Shown here one piece after another: positions 17,122 to 26,165 of a stretch of DNA of 64,000 nt. Origin of the DNA: RGIG8244 sp045592785. Its GTDB lineage: Bacteria; Verrucomicrobiota; Lentisphaeria; Victivallales; UBA1829. Location: assembly GCA_045592785.1 (NCBI GenBank), contig JAZNVL010000038.1, positions 14,540 through 78,539 on the forward strand, read 5' to 3'. Positions within the stretch are counted from its first letter, which is position 1. Each line of letters begins with the position of its first letter. The position numbers and the translations under genes are program-made. Under the pieces are notes generated by a model. The model made no database searches, was not told the origin of the DNA, and saw only the letters and a list, made by a program, of their open reading frames with translations.

Positions 17122-18078
17122 ATGAGCAAGAAAAAGAAAGAAATGCCCAAGCTTCTGATTTGGATACAGTATAGCCTTTTCCTCGTCGGGATCGGGATCA
17201 TTCGTGCACTTCCGTTGTCCGTCGCCTATGCCGTCGGAAAATGCGTCGCTTCTCTGTTGTTCGTTGTTGACCGGAAACATGCGGGCCGTGCCGTGCGGCA
17301 CGTCCTGCACAGCGGGATCCGTACCAATCGCCGTGATGCACGCAAATTGGCGTATGCTTCCTTTATCCACATGATCAAAGTCTTCGTTGAGATCGTGAAG
17401 TTTGACCAGATCGTCAATAAGGATAATATCCACGAATACATCAAAGTCGCTTCCGATTCTTGCAGCAGAAAAATGCTGTCTCCCGAATCCACCTGTCAGA
17501 TCATTCTTGCCACCGGACACCTGGGCAACTGGGAACTCGCCGGCGGTACACACAGCGAATTGACCGGATTGCCCATGACATCCATTATGCGCCCCCTTGC
17601 CAACTACAAGATCGGTGAATATTTTTACCGGAAACGCAGCTCGTTCCAGCATACCACGTTCTCCAAGGAAAAAGGTTTGCGTCCCTTCTTTGCCGCTGAA
17701 AAAGCAGGGGGGACCCTTGCGATCGTGGCGGATCAGCATGCGACTTCAAAGGAAGGCATTGAGGTCACATTCTTCGGGCATCCTGCCCGTGCTCATGCAA
17801 CGCCCGCTCTGCTTCATTTGAAGTCGGGTATTCCCATCGCCATGCCCTACCTTATCCGCAAAGACGACAAGTTCCACTTTGAATATCATTGCGAAGAACC
17901 TTTTGTTTACGTTCCCACCGGGGATAAACAGCAGGATGTCAAGAACATCGTTCAGATGTATACCGATAGGATCGAAAAAGCTGTACGGCGTTTTCCGGAA
18001 CAATGGCTCTGGTCGCACCGTCGCTGGCTCGATTGCAACCGCGGTGTATATAAACCCACAACGCAAGAAGGTGAATGA
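17122..18078 (+). CDS. Lysophospholipid acyltransferase family protein (LpxL/HtrB-like)
   Basis: These inner-membrane enzymes add secondary acyl chains to lipid A precursors. After a charged N-terminus there is one hydrophobic segment (about 11-32), then the conserved catalytic motif GHLGNWELAGG (H-x4-D/E, near residue 133) and the SIMRPLAN and IVADQHAT segments. RRFPEQWLWSHRRW near the C-terminus is the typical LpxL ending. The 318-residue length fits. Start ATG has GGAG upstream, immediately after the HU terminator. It is followed by rpe three bases later, so the two are cotranscribed. It indicates an outer membrane with lipid A. Confidence 0.87.
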   Translation: MSKKKKEMPKLLIWIQYSLFLVGIGIIRALPLSVAYAVGKCVASLLFVVDRKHAGRAVRHVLHSGIRTNRRDARKLAYASFIHMIKVFVEIVKFDQIVNKDNIHEYIKVASDSCSRKMLSPESTCQIILATGHLGNWELAGGTHSELTGLPMTSIMRPLANYKIGEYFYRKRSSFQHTTFSKEKGLRPFFAAEKAGGTLAIVADQHATSKEGIEVTFFGHPARAHATPALLHLKSGIPIAMPYLIRKDDKFHFEYHCEEPFVYVPTGDKQQDVKNIVQMYTDRIEKAVRRFPEQWLWSHRRWLDCNRGVYKPTTQEGE

Positions 18079-18081
18079 GCT

Positions 18082-18792
18082 ATGAATATTCAACCTGTGC
18101 AGAATCTTCCCGCCGACCGTATCCTGGTTTCTCCGTCTGTTCTCGCTGCTGATTTTTCCGCACTGGGGGATGAACTCCAGCGTGTGGAAAAAGGCGGTGC
18201 CGATTTGATCCACCTGGACGTCATGGACGGACATTTTGTTCCGAATCTCACCATCGGGCCCGCGCTGATCGCTTCGCTCCGCAAGAAATGTACGATCCCG
18301 TTTGATGTACACCTGATGATTACCAATCCCCTGCGTTATGTGGAAGCATTCGCAAAAGCGGGTGCCGACCATATCACGTTCCATATCGAAGCCGATGATG
18401 ATCCCGTGAAGACCATCGAAGCAATCCACAATGCCGGCCTTTCCGCCGGGATCACGTTGAAACCCGGAACGCCCGCCTCCGCCCTCAAGCCGGTGATCGG
18501 TATGGTGGAAATGGTGTTGATCATGACAGTGGAACCCGGATTCGGCGGACAATCCTTCATGGCGGATCAGGTCGCAAAAGCCGCAGAGATCCGGCAGATG
18601 CTTGCCGAGGCCGGGCATACCGCTCACATCGAAGCCGATGGCGGTGTCAATGGCGAAAACGCGGTCATGCTGGCGAAGGCGGGCGTGAATATCCTCGTCG
18701 CAGGTACCAGTGTGTTCCGGCATCCGCAGGGTGCGGCATTTGCCATTGACGGACTTCATCAGGCTTCTCAATATCTCCCCTGCAATGCGTGA
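18082..18792 (+). CDS. rpe: Ribulose-phosphate 3-epimerase
   Basis: Rpe interconverts ribulose 5-phosphate and xylulose 5-phosphate in the pentose phosphate pathway. The TIM-barrel motifs are clear: SPSVLAADFSALGDEL, LIHLDVMDGHFVPNLTIGP, PFDVHLMITNP, GITLKPGTP, MTVEPGFGGQSF and IEADGGVNGENA, which carry the metal ligands and catalytic aspartates. An AAGGTGA site precedes the ATG. The 236-residue protein carries a short N-terminal extension before the barrel. It overlaps the next gene by eight bases. Confidence 0.95.
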   Translation: MNIQPVQNLPADRILVSPSVLAADFSALGDELQRVEKGGADLIHLDVMDGHFVPNLTIGPALIASLRKKCTIPFDVHLMITNPLRYVEAFAKAGADHITFHIEADDDPVKTIEAIHNAGLSAGITLKPGTPASALKPVIGMVEMVLIMTVEPGFGGQSFMADQVAKAAEIRQMLAEAGHTAHIEADGGVNGENAVMLAKAGVNILVAGTSVFRHPQGAAFAIDGLHQASQYLPCNA

Positions 18793-20506
18793 ACTGCATT
18801 TCTTCGCCGATGATCTGACAAAACGGTACGGACACGCTCTTTACCGTATCGGACTTGACAGCGGTTTCTCCTGTCCGCACCGTTCTTCCGACGGTCGCGG
18901 CGGGTGCGTATTCTGTTCCATAGACGGCAGCCGTTCCGCTCATTTGCAGCCGGGTATGTCCATTGAGGAACAAGTTGCCGCCGGACTTCATTATGTCACG
19001 CACCGTTATCATGCGGAGCCGCCGTATATTGCCTATTTTCAAGCGTTCACTGTGACCAATGCTCCGGTGGAGGCTTTGCGTGAACTCTTTGACCGGACCA
19101 TGTCGCTCGCCGATTTCAAGGTGATGATCCTGGCGACACGCCCGGATTGTCTCCCCGAAGATGTGGTGGACCTGCTTGCTGAATGGAATCAGAAAACGGA
19201 ACTCTGGGTGGAACTGGGCGTGCAGTCTGCCAATGATGTCACGTTGAAAAAGATCAATCGCGGACACGATGCCGCCTGCGCCGCCGATGCCGTGAAACGC
19301 CTTGCCGCCAGAGGGATCCGGACCGCCGCACATCTGATCCTCGGTCTGCCCGGTGAGACCATGGAAGACGAGGCCCGGACAGCCGACTGGGTCGCCGCGC
19401 TGCCTTTTTCCGCCGTGAAAGTACACAATCTTCTGGTGCTGAAAAATACGAAACTGGCAGACATGTATCATGCCGGAGAAGTCATCCCGTTGAATGAATA
19501 TGAATACGCCGCCCGGCTGAAAGCTCTTCTGACACGTTTACCGGAACATCTTTTGCTGATGCGTCTTTCGGCGGAAGCGCAGCCCCGGGAGATCATCGCG
19601 CCCAAATGGTGGATGAAAAAGGGGCAGTTCCTGGAATTTTTCCGGCAATCCTTCGACAGTGATGCCCCCGACAGCCGGTTCCTGCCCATCCGCACGGAAG
19701 ACGGTTCTTATACCTTGTATCATCCGGCATACCGCCAGCATTTTCATTCCCTTGCCGGTGCTTTGGAGGAATCCACCAGAAAATATCTGGTCCCGGCGGA
19801 ACTGGAACGTTTGCTGCGTACCCGGGAAACAGTACGCCTGCTGGATGTAGGCTTCGGTCTCGGATTCAATGCGGCAAGTGCCGTCCGACTGGCGGAATCC
19901 TGCCGTGCCGGGAAATTGGAGATCACCTCCCTCGAATTTGATCCGGAAGTCCTTCCTGCGGCACAAATGCTTCCGGAACATCCCATGCCGTCATTCATCC
20001 GTGCTTTACAGGAACGTGGGGAATATGAATCGGAGTTCTGCCACGCGCGTATTCTTTTCGGAGATGCCCGGAAAACGCTTCCGGGGCTTGCCGCCGGATT
20101 CGACCGTGCGTTTCTGGACGGCTTTTCCCCGGATGCCAATCCGGAACTCTGGACCATTGATTTTATCCGGACCATCAAAGAAAAACTTACATCCGACGGC
20201 ATGATCCTGGCGTATTCTTCGGCGTATCCTGTGATCGGAGCTTTCCTGGAACTGGGATTCGATCTGCGCCTTTCCGAGCCGTTCGGAAGAAAACGGCACG
20301 GGCTTGCCGCCTGTCTTGCGGATCCCCCGGGAACATTGGAGCTGCTCTCTGAAAAAGACCGCAATATCGCCACGCTTTCCACCGCCGGGATCCCCTGGCG
20401 TGATCCGGCACTTGACCGTACCCGGGATGCGATCCGGCAGGCGAAAACGGAGGAAACGCATCAACGCCGTGCAGAAGGAATGCCGAAATGGTACAAGCCC
20501 GGCTGA
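18785..20506 (+). CDS. Fused radical-SAM protein (TIGR01212/MnmL-like) and MnmC-type tRNA methyltransferase domain
   Basis: Two domains are joined in one 573-residue protein. Residues ~1-300 are a radical-SAM enzyme of the TIGR01212 (YhcC/YtqA) type: GLDSGFSCPH, cluster cysteines C30, C41 and C44 in CX10CX2C spacing with GRGGCVFC, then ELGVQSAND and HLILGLPGE. Residues ~305-540 are a class I methyltransferase like the MnmC(m) domain: SAM motif LLDVGFGLGFNAAS (352-362 core) and the signature FLDGFSPDANPELW (444-456). In E. coli, MnmC uses a FAD domain to turn cmnm5U into nm5U and this methyltransferase to make mnm5U at tRNA position 34. Here the FAD domain is absent and a radical-SAM domain takes its place. 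The ATG at 18785 overlaps rpe; a start at 18710 would lie deep inside rpe. Confidence 0.85.
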   Translation: MRELHFFADDLTKRYGHALYRIGLDSGFSCPHRSSDGRGGCVFCSIDGSRSAHLQPGMSIEEQVAAGLHYVTHRYHAEPPYIAYFQAFTVTNAPVEALRELFDRTMSLADFKVMILATRPDCLPEDVVDLLAEWNQKTELWVELGVQSANDVTLKKINRGHDAACAADAVKRLAARGIRTAAHLILGLPGETMEDEARTADWVAALPFSAVKVHNLLVLKNTKLADMYHAGEVIPLNEYEYAARLKALLTRLPEHLLLMRLSAEAQPREIIAPKWWMKKGQFLEFFRQSFDSDAPDSRFLPIRTEDGSYTLYHPAYRQHFHSLAGALEESTRKYLVPAELERLLRTRETVRLLDVGFGLGFNAASAVRLAESCRAGKLEITSLEFDPEVLPAAQMLPEHPMPSFIRALQERGEYESEFCHARILFGDARKTLPGLAAGFDRAFLDGFSPDANPELWTIDFIRTIKEKLTSDGMILAYSSAYPVIGAFLELGFDLRLSEPFGRKRHGLAACLADPPGTLELLSEKDRNIATLSTAGIPWRDPALDRTRDAIRQAKTEETHQRRAEGMPKWYKPG

Positions 20507-21243
20507 TTCTGGATCTTGGAACCGAAATCGTGGAATGTGCGGTGAAACGTTCCCCCCGCGCCCGGTATCTGCGGTTGAAGATCCAGCCGTCCGGCGAGGT
20601 ATCCCTGACGATCCCTTACGGTGTCACTCTTACCGAAGCGGAAGCCTTCCTTCAGCGGCAGACAGCCTGGCTGCGCCGGAATCTCATTGAGGTGCGCCGC
20701 CGGAAACGGGAACAGCGTTATTCGCCCGCCGATTACTTTACACAGCCCTTGACCTTATCCTTTTTTGATAAAACCTTCTCTGTTGTTTATGAGTGGAAAC
20801 CGGTTTCCTGGACCGGGGCACGATTTGCGATGGAGGAACAGAAACTGATCTTCTCCGGACAAGTGCTGGACCCCATCGGGATCCGGGATGCCTTTGCACA
20901 GTTGATCCTCCGGACTGCACAGCAGGAATTCAGTGTGATGCTTGCCCGTCTTTCGGAACAATGCGGCATTCCCTGCGGAAAAGTCTCCTGCCGTATGCAG
21001 ACACGCCGCTGGGGCAGCTGTTCTTCCAACGGAAACATCTCGCTCAATGCCCAGTTATTGTTCTACCCGGCGGAATGTGCGGAGTACGTCATGGTCCATG
21101 AATTGTGTCATTTGCTCCACATGGATCATTCCCCTGCGTTCTGGGAGGAAGTCGCCCGGTTCATCCCGGACTGGAAAGCGCGGCGCAGTCAGTTGAACCG
21201 TCTTTCCCGGAAACTTCCTGCGTACTTGCGTCACCTCAAATGA
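20488..21243 (+). CDS. YgjP/SprT-like metal-dependent hydrolase (DUF45)
   Basis: The C-terminal third contains the zincin motif VMVHELCHLLHMDHSPAFWE, with two histidines and a third ligand downstream, and the family block TRRWGSCSSNGNISLN, both typical of the YgjP-like M48-type metallopeptidase fold (DUF45). The N-terminal part begins with VKRSPRARYLRLKIQPSGEVSLTIP, also typical. Members have been linked to proteolysis or nucleotide hydrolysis, and the role here is unknown. It overlaps the radical-SAM fusion gene by 19 bases with GGAA upstream, so the two are coupled. It ends two bases before the convergent gene at 21245. Confidence 0.86.
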   Translation: MVQARLILDLGTEIVECAVKRSPRARYLRLKIQPSGEVSLTIPYGVTLTEAEAFLQRQTAWLRRNLIEVRRRKREQRYSPADYFTQPLTLSFFDKTFSVVYEWKPVSWTGARFAMEEQKLIFSGQVLDPIGIRDAFAQLILRTAQQEFSVMLARLSEQCGIPCGKVSCRMQTRRWGSCSSNGNISLNAQLLFYPAECAEYVMVHELCHLLHMDHSPAFWEEVARFIPDWKARRSQLNRLSRKLPAYLRHLK

Positions 21244-21244
21244 A

Positions 21245-22492
21245 TCACTCCATGACCGGAGTTTCTGCTTGTGTTTTCGCCAGTTCCGCGGCTTTTCTTT
21301 CGGCTTCTTTTTCTTCCTGATACGCCTTTTTTTCATCGGCGCAGAATTTATGGAATCGCGCCTGTTCCTCTCTGGAACAGCGCAGATTGCGCCGGGCAAC
21401 ATTGTTCAAAAAGTTATTCTGTTCTTTCGTGTTTTCTTTCCGGACGAGATAACGCAGTACAACGTACATGGACTTCATCCGTTCACTGCGGCTTATGCTG
21501 TTGTCGAAAATGATCCGGCGGTGGAGATTATAGATTTCGTCTTCCCGGTTCAGTTTTTCGGCATTTTTGATCATCCGTTTGAGGATGCGCAGACACTGTG
21601 CCCGGTTCAGCCCATTCAGCTTGGAAGCCTGATCGAGCAGTCTCCGTTCTTCGTCATGCCGGGAGAACCGGTTGGCATAATCCGCCATGATGACATAGAT
21701 ATCGGCTTTACATTCCTGGGGGATCCGTTTATCCCGGAGGAATTCTTCCACTTTTTTCCGTGTTTTCTGCTCATTGGGCTTCCAGGTCTCTGCGTATTGA
21801 TCGGTGATCTCCACGGCACAGAGACCACGTTCCAGATTGGATATATCGGGCGAGTTAAAGATCTCCCAGAGGATCTGGTCTGCCAGCGCGGGGTGTTTGG
21901 TCGCACGCAAAATACGGGATGCACCATACTTCGCCCGCAGTTCGGATTGCATGGGCAGGGAATGTTCCCGCAGGATCTTCAAGTATAATTCCTTGGCAAG
22001 TTCCCAGTTTGTCGGGGTCTCCTCTTCAATATCAAGGAGCAGGGAATGATAGGTTTCGCCCGCCTGCTGGAATTTATCCAGTTCTTCCAACGCCACAGCT
22101 TTCTGCATGATGAACATGCGGCGGCCGGGGAGTTTTTCCGGCAGGATTTTCAACGCTTCATCGCAGATGGCGAGCCGCACTTTCGGCGGCTTTTTTGCAT
22201 TGATGCGGAAAATGGCGGCATAGGCATCGGCTTTGACTTCCACCGGAGCATCGGGCATATCGACCAGCGCACAATAATGTTTTTCGGCGGTCTTTTTATC
22301 ATTTTTGAGCAGCGCGAGACGCGCCAGAAGTTTTGTTTTTTCGAGTCCGTCGGGGAGTTTCTCCTCCAACATTTTTTCGGCGGAAACAATATCGTTCCGG
22401 AGCAAAGCACCTTCGATTTCAGCGACCGCATCGGGCGTCGGCTGTGTTGCAGTCATAAACGGAATAAGCAGAATCAGAAAGAAAGAATTCAT
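21245..22492 (-). CDS. Exported TPR-like helical-repeat protein of unknown function
   Basis: A short signal-like segment (MNSFFLILLIPFMTATQ) precedes about 390 residues of predicted helix pairs, with alternating small and aromatic residues spaced like tetratricopeptide repeats (for example LLARLALLKNDKKTAEKHY and AYAAIFRINAKKPPKVRL). It ends in a charged helix (EEKEAERKAAELAKTQ). Such repeats usually mediate protein contacts. Its start codon overlaps the stop of the HypF-like gene (ATGA), so it is translationally coupled to hydF-hypF and could serve with them. I do not recognise a named family. Confidence 0.72.
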   Translation of the reverse strand: MNSFFLILLIPFMTATQPTPDAVAEIEGALLRNDIVSAEKMLEEKLPDGLEKTKLLARLALLKNDKKTAEKHYCALVDMPDAPVEVKADAYAAIFRINAKKPPKVRLAICDEALKILPEKLPGRRMFIMQKAVALEELDKFQQAGETYHSLLLDIEEETPTNWELAKELYLKILREHSLPMQSELRAKYGASRILRATKHPALADQILWEIFNSPDISNLERGLCAVEITDQYAETWKPNEQKTRKKVEEFLRDKRIPQECKADIYVIMADYANRFSRHDEERRLLDQASKLNGLNRAQCLRILKRMIKNAEKLNREDEIYNLHRRIIFDNSISRSERMKSMYVVLRYLVRKENTKEQNNFLNNVARRNLRCSREEQARFHKFCADEKKAYQEEKEAERKAAELAKTQAETPVME

Positions 22493-24819
22493 CGTGAGAT
22501 CCCCGCATGATAGAGTTGTCCGACGGCGATACCGGATCCATCCGCCGGAATGAGTTTATGTTCGAACACGCGGAACCCTGCGTGTTTCAATTTTTCCACA
22601 GTAAGCGATGCCAGGATCTCGTCGATAAAGAGCGGTCCGCATAAGACCACAGCTTTGAGCTTTGATCGTTCCGCACCGCGAATGACCATCTGACAGGCGG
22701 CTTCCGCCACCGCATCGTGAAATGCCAATGCCTGTAATGCGGTATCGGTGCCGCCCATACGAAATCCGGAGTCCGCAAAATTCCGGAATAATCCGTTCCA
22801 GTTCACGGCGAAGAATCCGTCTTCCTGCTCCGTGATCTCCCATTGGAACCGGTCCCGCAGGGAACGGGAAATGGCACCTGCCGGGATTCCCGCTTTCTGC
22901 GCTTCAAAATACAAACGCATCGCCGCCTGACCCGGATAGGCGCAGAAGTCCGGCGCAAGCCCGATGGCAGCCGAAACGGCATCGAACAGCCGCATGGCGG
23001 CGTGTGTCACCGCGAACTTCCCTTTTCTGTCGTAACTGCGTGTCCATTGTTCTGCTTCTTCCGGATGGATATTGCGCGGACGGGTGAACGCTTCGGATAA
23101 CGGGACTCCGGCGGAAAGGAGACGTCCTGCCAGCTGTCTGTTCGGACGAGTCAGTGCATTACCTGCACCGGGGAGTGACTCTGCGGCAAAAGACCCCAGT
23201 CGTTTGAAATTTTCGATCCCGACCTCCAAAAGTTCTGCGCCCCAGTAGTTCCCGTCGGGACCCGGTTCGCCGTTCCCGAAAACAAGAGCCAGAGCCCGGT
23301 CGAGACCGTGTTCCGCCATACACGCCAGAGCTCGGGCGTGATGTGTCTGCACCAGGATCAGCGGGATGGCATATCGATCGGCGAAAGCGGCTGCCGCTTT
23401 TGACGTGTAAAGATCGGGATTCATGTCACAGGCTATGACGTCCGGCGCGGTATCGAACAGCAGAAACATGTGCTGCAACATCTTTTCCAGTTGAGCCGCA
23501 CCCGCTTCATTGCGGACATCGCCCAGGTATTGCGAAGGGATCGCATCCTGTCCGGAACCGATGGCGACCGTTGCATTTCTGTCATTGCCGAACGCGGCGG
23601 CATGACGTTCCAGCGGGATCTTAAGTTTGATGGGAGCCGGTACATATCCCCGGGAACGCCGCAGAAGATGAGGACCGTCGGCGCGGCAGACAACGACCGA
23701 TGGCATACAATCGAATCCGGTATGCAGGTCATTGCAGAGGAAGCAGTCCGCCACTTCTTTGAGTTTGTCGAATAATTCATCCAGCGTGGTCCCCAGAGAG
23801 ATCGCCATACTGGAAACAAGATACTCAAATGCCGCAGGACCTTCCGGCATAACGTGTTCCATCAGCAGATGAAGCTGTCCGGTCTGGGGCAGACTCACGG
23901 CAAGGAACGGTCCTTCCGGGCTGACCAGATCCGCCGGGAATACAGAGTCGACGGCATCTTTTTTCCGGAGCAGAAGGGTAGGGGCGGAGGGCGCAGAAAG
24001 AAGAGTTTCCTCTTCCGGAGAAACATGACAGATCTTTTTTGCCAACTCCATATTGCGTACGACGACCCGGAATGGCGCGAAGGGCATTTTTCTGCGTTTT
24101 CGCAATTTGAGAATGGCATCCCGGTCTGTCCCGTTGCAAAGCAGCTGATAGCCGCCGTAGAGCGTTTGCATCGCTATGATCTCACCCGCTGCCAGTCGTT
24201 TCCTCGCTTCACAATAACATTGATGATCGGTCAGCAGTTCCTGTTCACGGTCGAGAAGAAACGCATGGGGCCCGCACTGCGGACAGCAAAGGATATCCAC
24301 GTTGCCGTATACTTTGTGTTTCTGTTCGCTGCTGCATTTCCGGCATGGGGGGAATGCCGTGAAAAGTGTGTTTCTGCGCATTTCACCGGCAGTCTGTTGG
24401 ACGGAATAAGCGGCACCGCCGGTGTCACAGGACCAGAAGGGGTAGGCAAAACGTCGTGATTTCGGATCACACATTTCGTCCCGGCATTTTTCGCAGATCC
24501 CATGATCCGGTCGGATCTCCGGAAAAGTCCGGCGGTCAGAAAGGAGCTTGAAGGGCTGTCTTGTTGCGGGCGGATCTTTTTCCTTCTGATCGATCAAGCG
24601 GATCTCTTTGAGCTGGAACATGGGGTGCATTGCGCCCTGGAGCAGAAATTCGATAAACTTTCGGATGTCATCGGCTTCGCCATCGAGCTGCATGACTGCG
24701 TGATCTCCGTCCTGTGCGATCCATCCGGAAATCGGATATTGTGCGATCAGCTGCCAAATACGGGGCATGAAACCCGGTTTTTCCGTATCCCCCAGTAAAT
24801 GGAAACTGATACTCTGCAT
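22489..24819 (-). CDS. Degenerate HypF-like carbamoyltransferase homologue
   Basis: The 776-residue protein has the HypF domain order: acylphosphatase-like, zinc fingers, YrdC-like, Kae1-like. HypF makes the thiocarbamate precursor of the CN ligands of [NiFe]-hydrogenases. Here key positions are changed: the acylphosphatase arginine motif GFRP reads GFMP (16-19); one of eight zinc cysteines is lost (C131-D-T-G134 for CxxC); KRPxKPFAVM reads KMPFAPFRVV; the Kae1 metal motif HHHAH reads THHAR (492-496); and the C-terminal NDGGIALGQ reads ADGSGIAVGQ. The frame is intact, so it is not a simple pseudogene. It begins one base after the hydF stop with an AGGAT site. No hypA-E gene is in the window. 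Confidence 0.8.
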   Translation of the reverse strand: MQSISFHLLGDTEKPGFMPRIWQLIAQYPISGWIAQDGDHAVMQLDGEADDIRKFIEFLLQGAMHPMFQLKEIRLIDQKEKDPPATRQPFKLLSDRRTFPEIRPDHGICEKCRDEMCDPKSRRFAYPFWSCDTGGAAYSVQQTAGEMRRNTLFTAFPPCRKCSSEQKHKVYGNVDILCCPQCGPHAFLLDREQELLTDHQCYCEARKRLAAGEIIAMQTLYGGYQLLCNGTDRDAILKLRKRRKMPFAPFRVVVRNMELAKKICHVSPEEETLLSAPSAPTLLLRKKDAVDSVFPADLVSPEGPFLAVSLPQTGQLHLLMEHVMPEGPAAFEYLVSSMAISLGTTLDELFDKLKEVADCFLCNDLHTGFDCMPSVVVCRADGPHLLRRSRGYVPAPIKLKIPLERHAAAFGNDRNATVAIGSGQDAIPSQYLGDVRNEAGAAQLEKMLQHMFLLFDTAPDVIACDMNPDLYTSKAAAAFADRYAIPLILVQTHHARALACMAEHGLDRALALVFGNGEPGPDGNYWGAELLEVGIENFKRLGSFAAESLPGAGNALTRPNRQLAGRLLSAGVPLSEAFTRPRNIHPEEAEQWTRSYDRKGKFAVTHAAMRLFDAVSAAIGLAPDFCAYPGQAAMRLYFEAQKAGIPAGAISRSLRDRFQWEITEQEDGFFAVNWNGLFRNFADSGFRMGGTDTALQALAFHDAVAEAACQMVIRGAERSKLKAVVLCGPLFIDEILASLTVEKLKHAGFRVFEHKLIPADGSGIAVGQLYHAGISR

Positions 24820-24820
24820 T

Positions 24821-26056
24821 TCAATTATCCTTTGTTGCGCGGAATGCCTGTAACGCATCCGGGAATGGTGTCAGCGCACGTTCCAATATGCCGTGCAGAT
24901 ACGCGATCGCCACCCCGTAATTGGTAAACGGGACCTGCTGTTTTTCACATTGCAGTATGCGGGAAAGAACCCCGCGCCGGTTGAAGGTACATGCGCCGCA
25001 ATGGATCACCAGATCGAAACCCGTCAGATCGGCGGGAAAATCCTGTCCCTGCACATGCTCAAACGAAACATTCTTTTTCGTTCGTTCCAGGATCCAGCGG
25101 GGCAGCTTCACCCGTCCGATGTCTTCTGCAATGGGATGATGACTGCATCCTTCCGCGATCAGGACCCGTGATCCGTCACGGAGTTTATCGATGGCAGCGG
25201 CACCCGATGCGCATACGGAAAGATCGCCCTTCATCCGCGCCATGAGAATGGAAAACGAGGTCAGCGGGATATGCTCCGGGACGGCTTTGGAGACCGGTCC
25301 GAACACCTGGGAGTCTGTAACGGCGAGGACGGGCGGCGTTTTGAGTTCCGCCAATGCCGTCGCAATGGCGTTCTCCTTTACAACAACACACCAGGCTTCG
25401 TGATCCAGCGCATCCCGGATCGCCTGGACTTCCGGCATGATGAGACGTCCTTTGGGTGCCTCCTTATCAATGGGTGTGATCAAAAGTACGCTCCGGAGCG
25501 GATCCGTCAGATCGCCCAGCATGGGCCGTCCGGAAAGATACCCTTCCGGTGCCAGTTTGATCAGAAGTTCCCGGACTGTTTCCAACCCCTGTTTCTCTTT
25601 GGCGGAAACAAGCGCAACGGGGAGCTCCTCCGCCTGAAGCCGGGCGATGAGTGCGGGATCCGCGGGGACGAGATCGGATTTATTCAGAACCACGATAACG
25701 GGGATCTTCCGTTCCCGGAATTCGGCGAGAAGTGCATCTTCATGCGCGGTCCAGTCGTTTCCGGCGGCAACAAGCAGAGCCATATCGCAACGGGCAAAGA
25801 CAGCCCGGGTGCGTTCCACCCGTTTCGCTCCGATCCCGACGGCATCGTCATCGATCCCGGCGGTATCAATAAACAGGACAGGTCCCAGCGGGAGCAGTTC
25901 CATGGCTTTATCCACGGGGTCGGCAGTGGTACCGGGGACATCGGAAACGATGACCACGTTCTGATTTGCGAGTGCGTTGAGCAGCGAGGATTTTCCCGCA
26001 TTTCTGCGTCCGAAGATCCCGATCTGCAAACGGAGTCCTTTTGGTGTGTTGAGCAT
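24821..26056 (-). CDS. hydF: [FeFe]-hydrogenase H-cluster maturation GTPase
   Basis: HydF is the scaffold GTPase that receives the diiron subcluster made by HydE and HydG and inserts it into HydA. The N-terminal GTPase domain has GRRNAGKSS (16-24), DTAG (64-67) and NKSD (125-128). The C-terminal cluster-binding domain carries CSH (304-306) and HCGAC (352-356), matching the CxH...HCxxC ligand set of HydF. The 411-residue length is normal. hydE, hydG and hydA are not in this window. It is the first gene of a tightly packed set with the HypF-like and TPR-like genes, suggesting fermentative hydrogen metabolism. Confidence 0.93.
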   Translation of the reverse strand: MLNTPKGLRLQIGIFGRRNAGKSSLLNALANQNVVIVSDVPGTTADPVDKAMELLPLGPVLFIDTAGIDDDAVGIGAKRVERTRAVFARCDMALLVAAGNDWTAHEDALLAEFRERKIPVIVVLNKSDLVPADPALIARLQAEELPVALVSAKEKQGLETVRELLIKLAPEGYLSGRPMLGDLTDPLRSVLLITPIDKEAPKGRLIMPEVQAIRDALDHEAWCVVVKENAIATALAELKTPPVLAVTDSQVFGPVSKAVPEHIPLTSFSILMARMKGDLSVCASGAAAIDKLRDGSRVLIAEGCSHHPIAEDIGRVKLPRWILERTKKNVSFEHVQGQDFPADLTGFDLVIHCGACTFNRRGVLSRILQCEKQQVPFTNYGVAIAYLHGILERALTPFPDALQAFRATKDN

Positions 26057-26165
26057 ATTACTTACCTGCCTGTCATTTCGTCTTTGCTTACTTATAGCAT
26101 ACTTTTTGCAATTTTCCAGTAAATCTTTGAAAAATCATGGAAAAAGATGTTATAAAAAGACGGAA

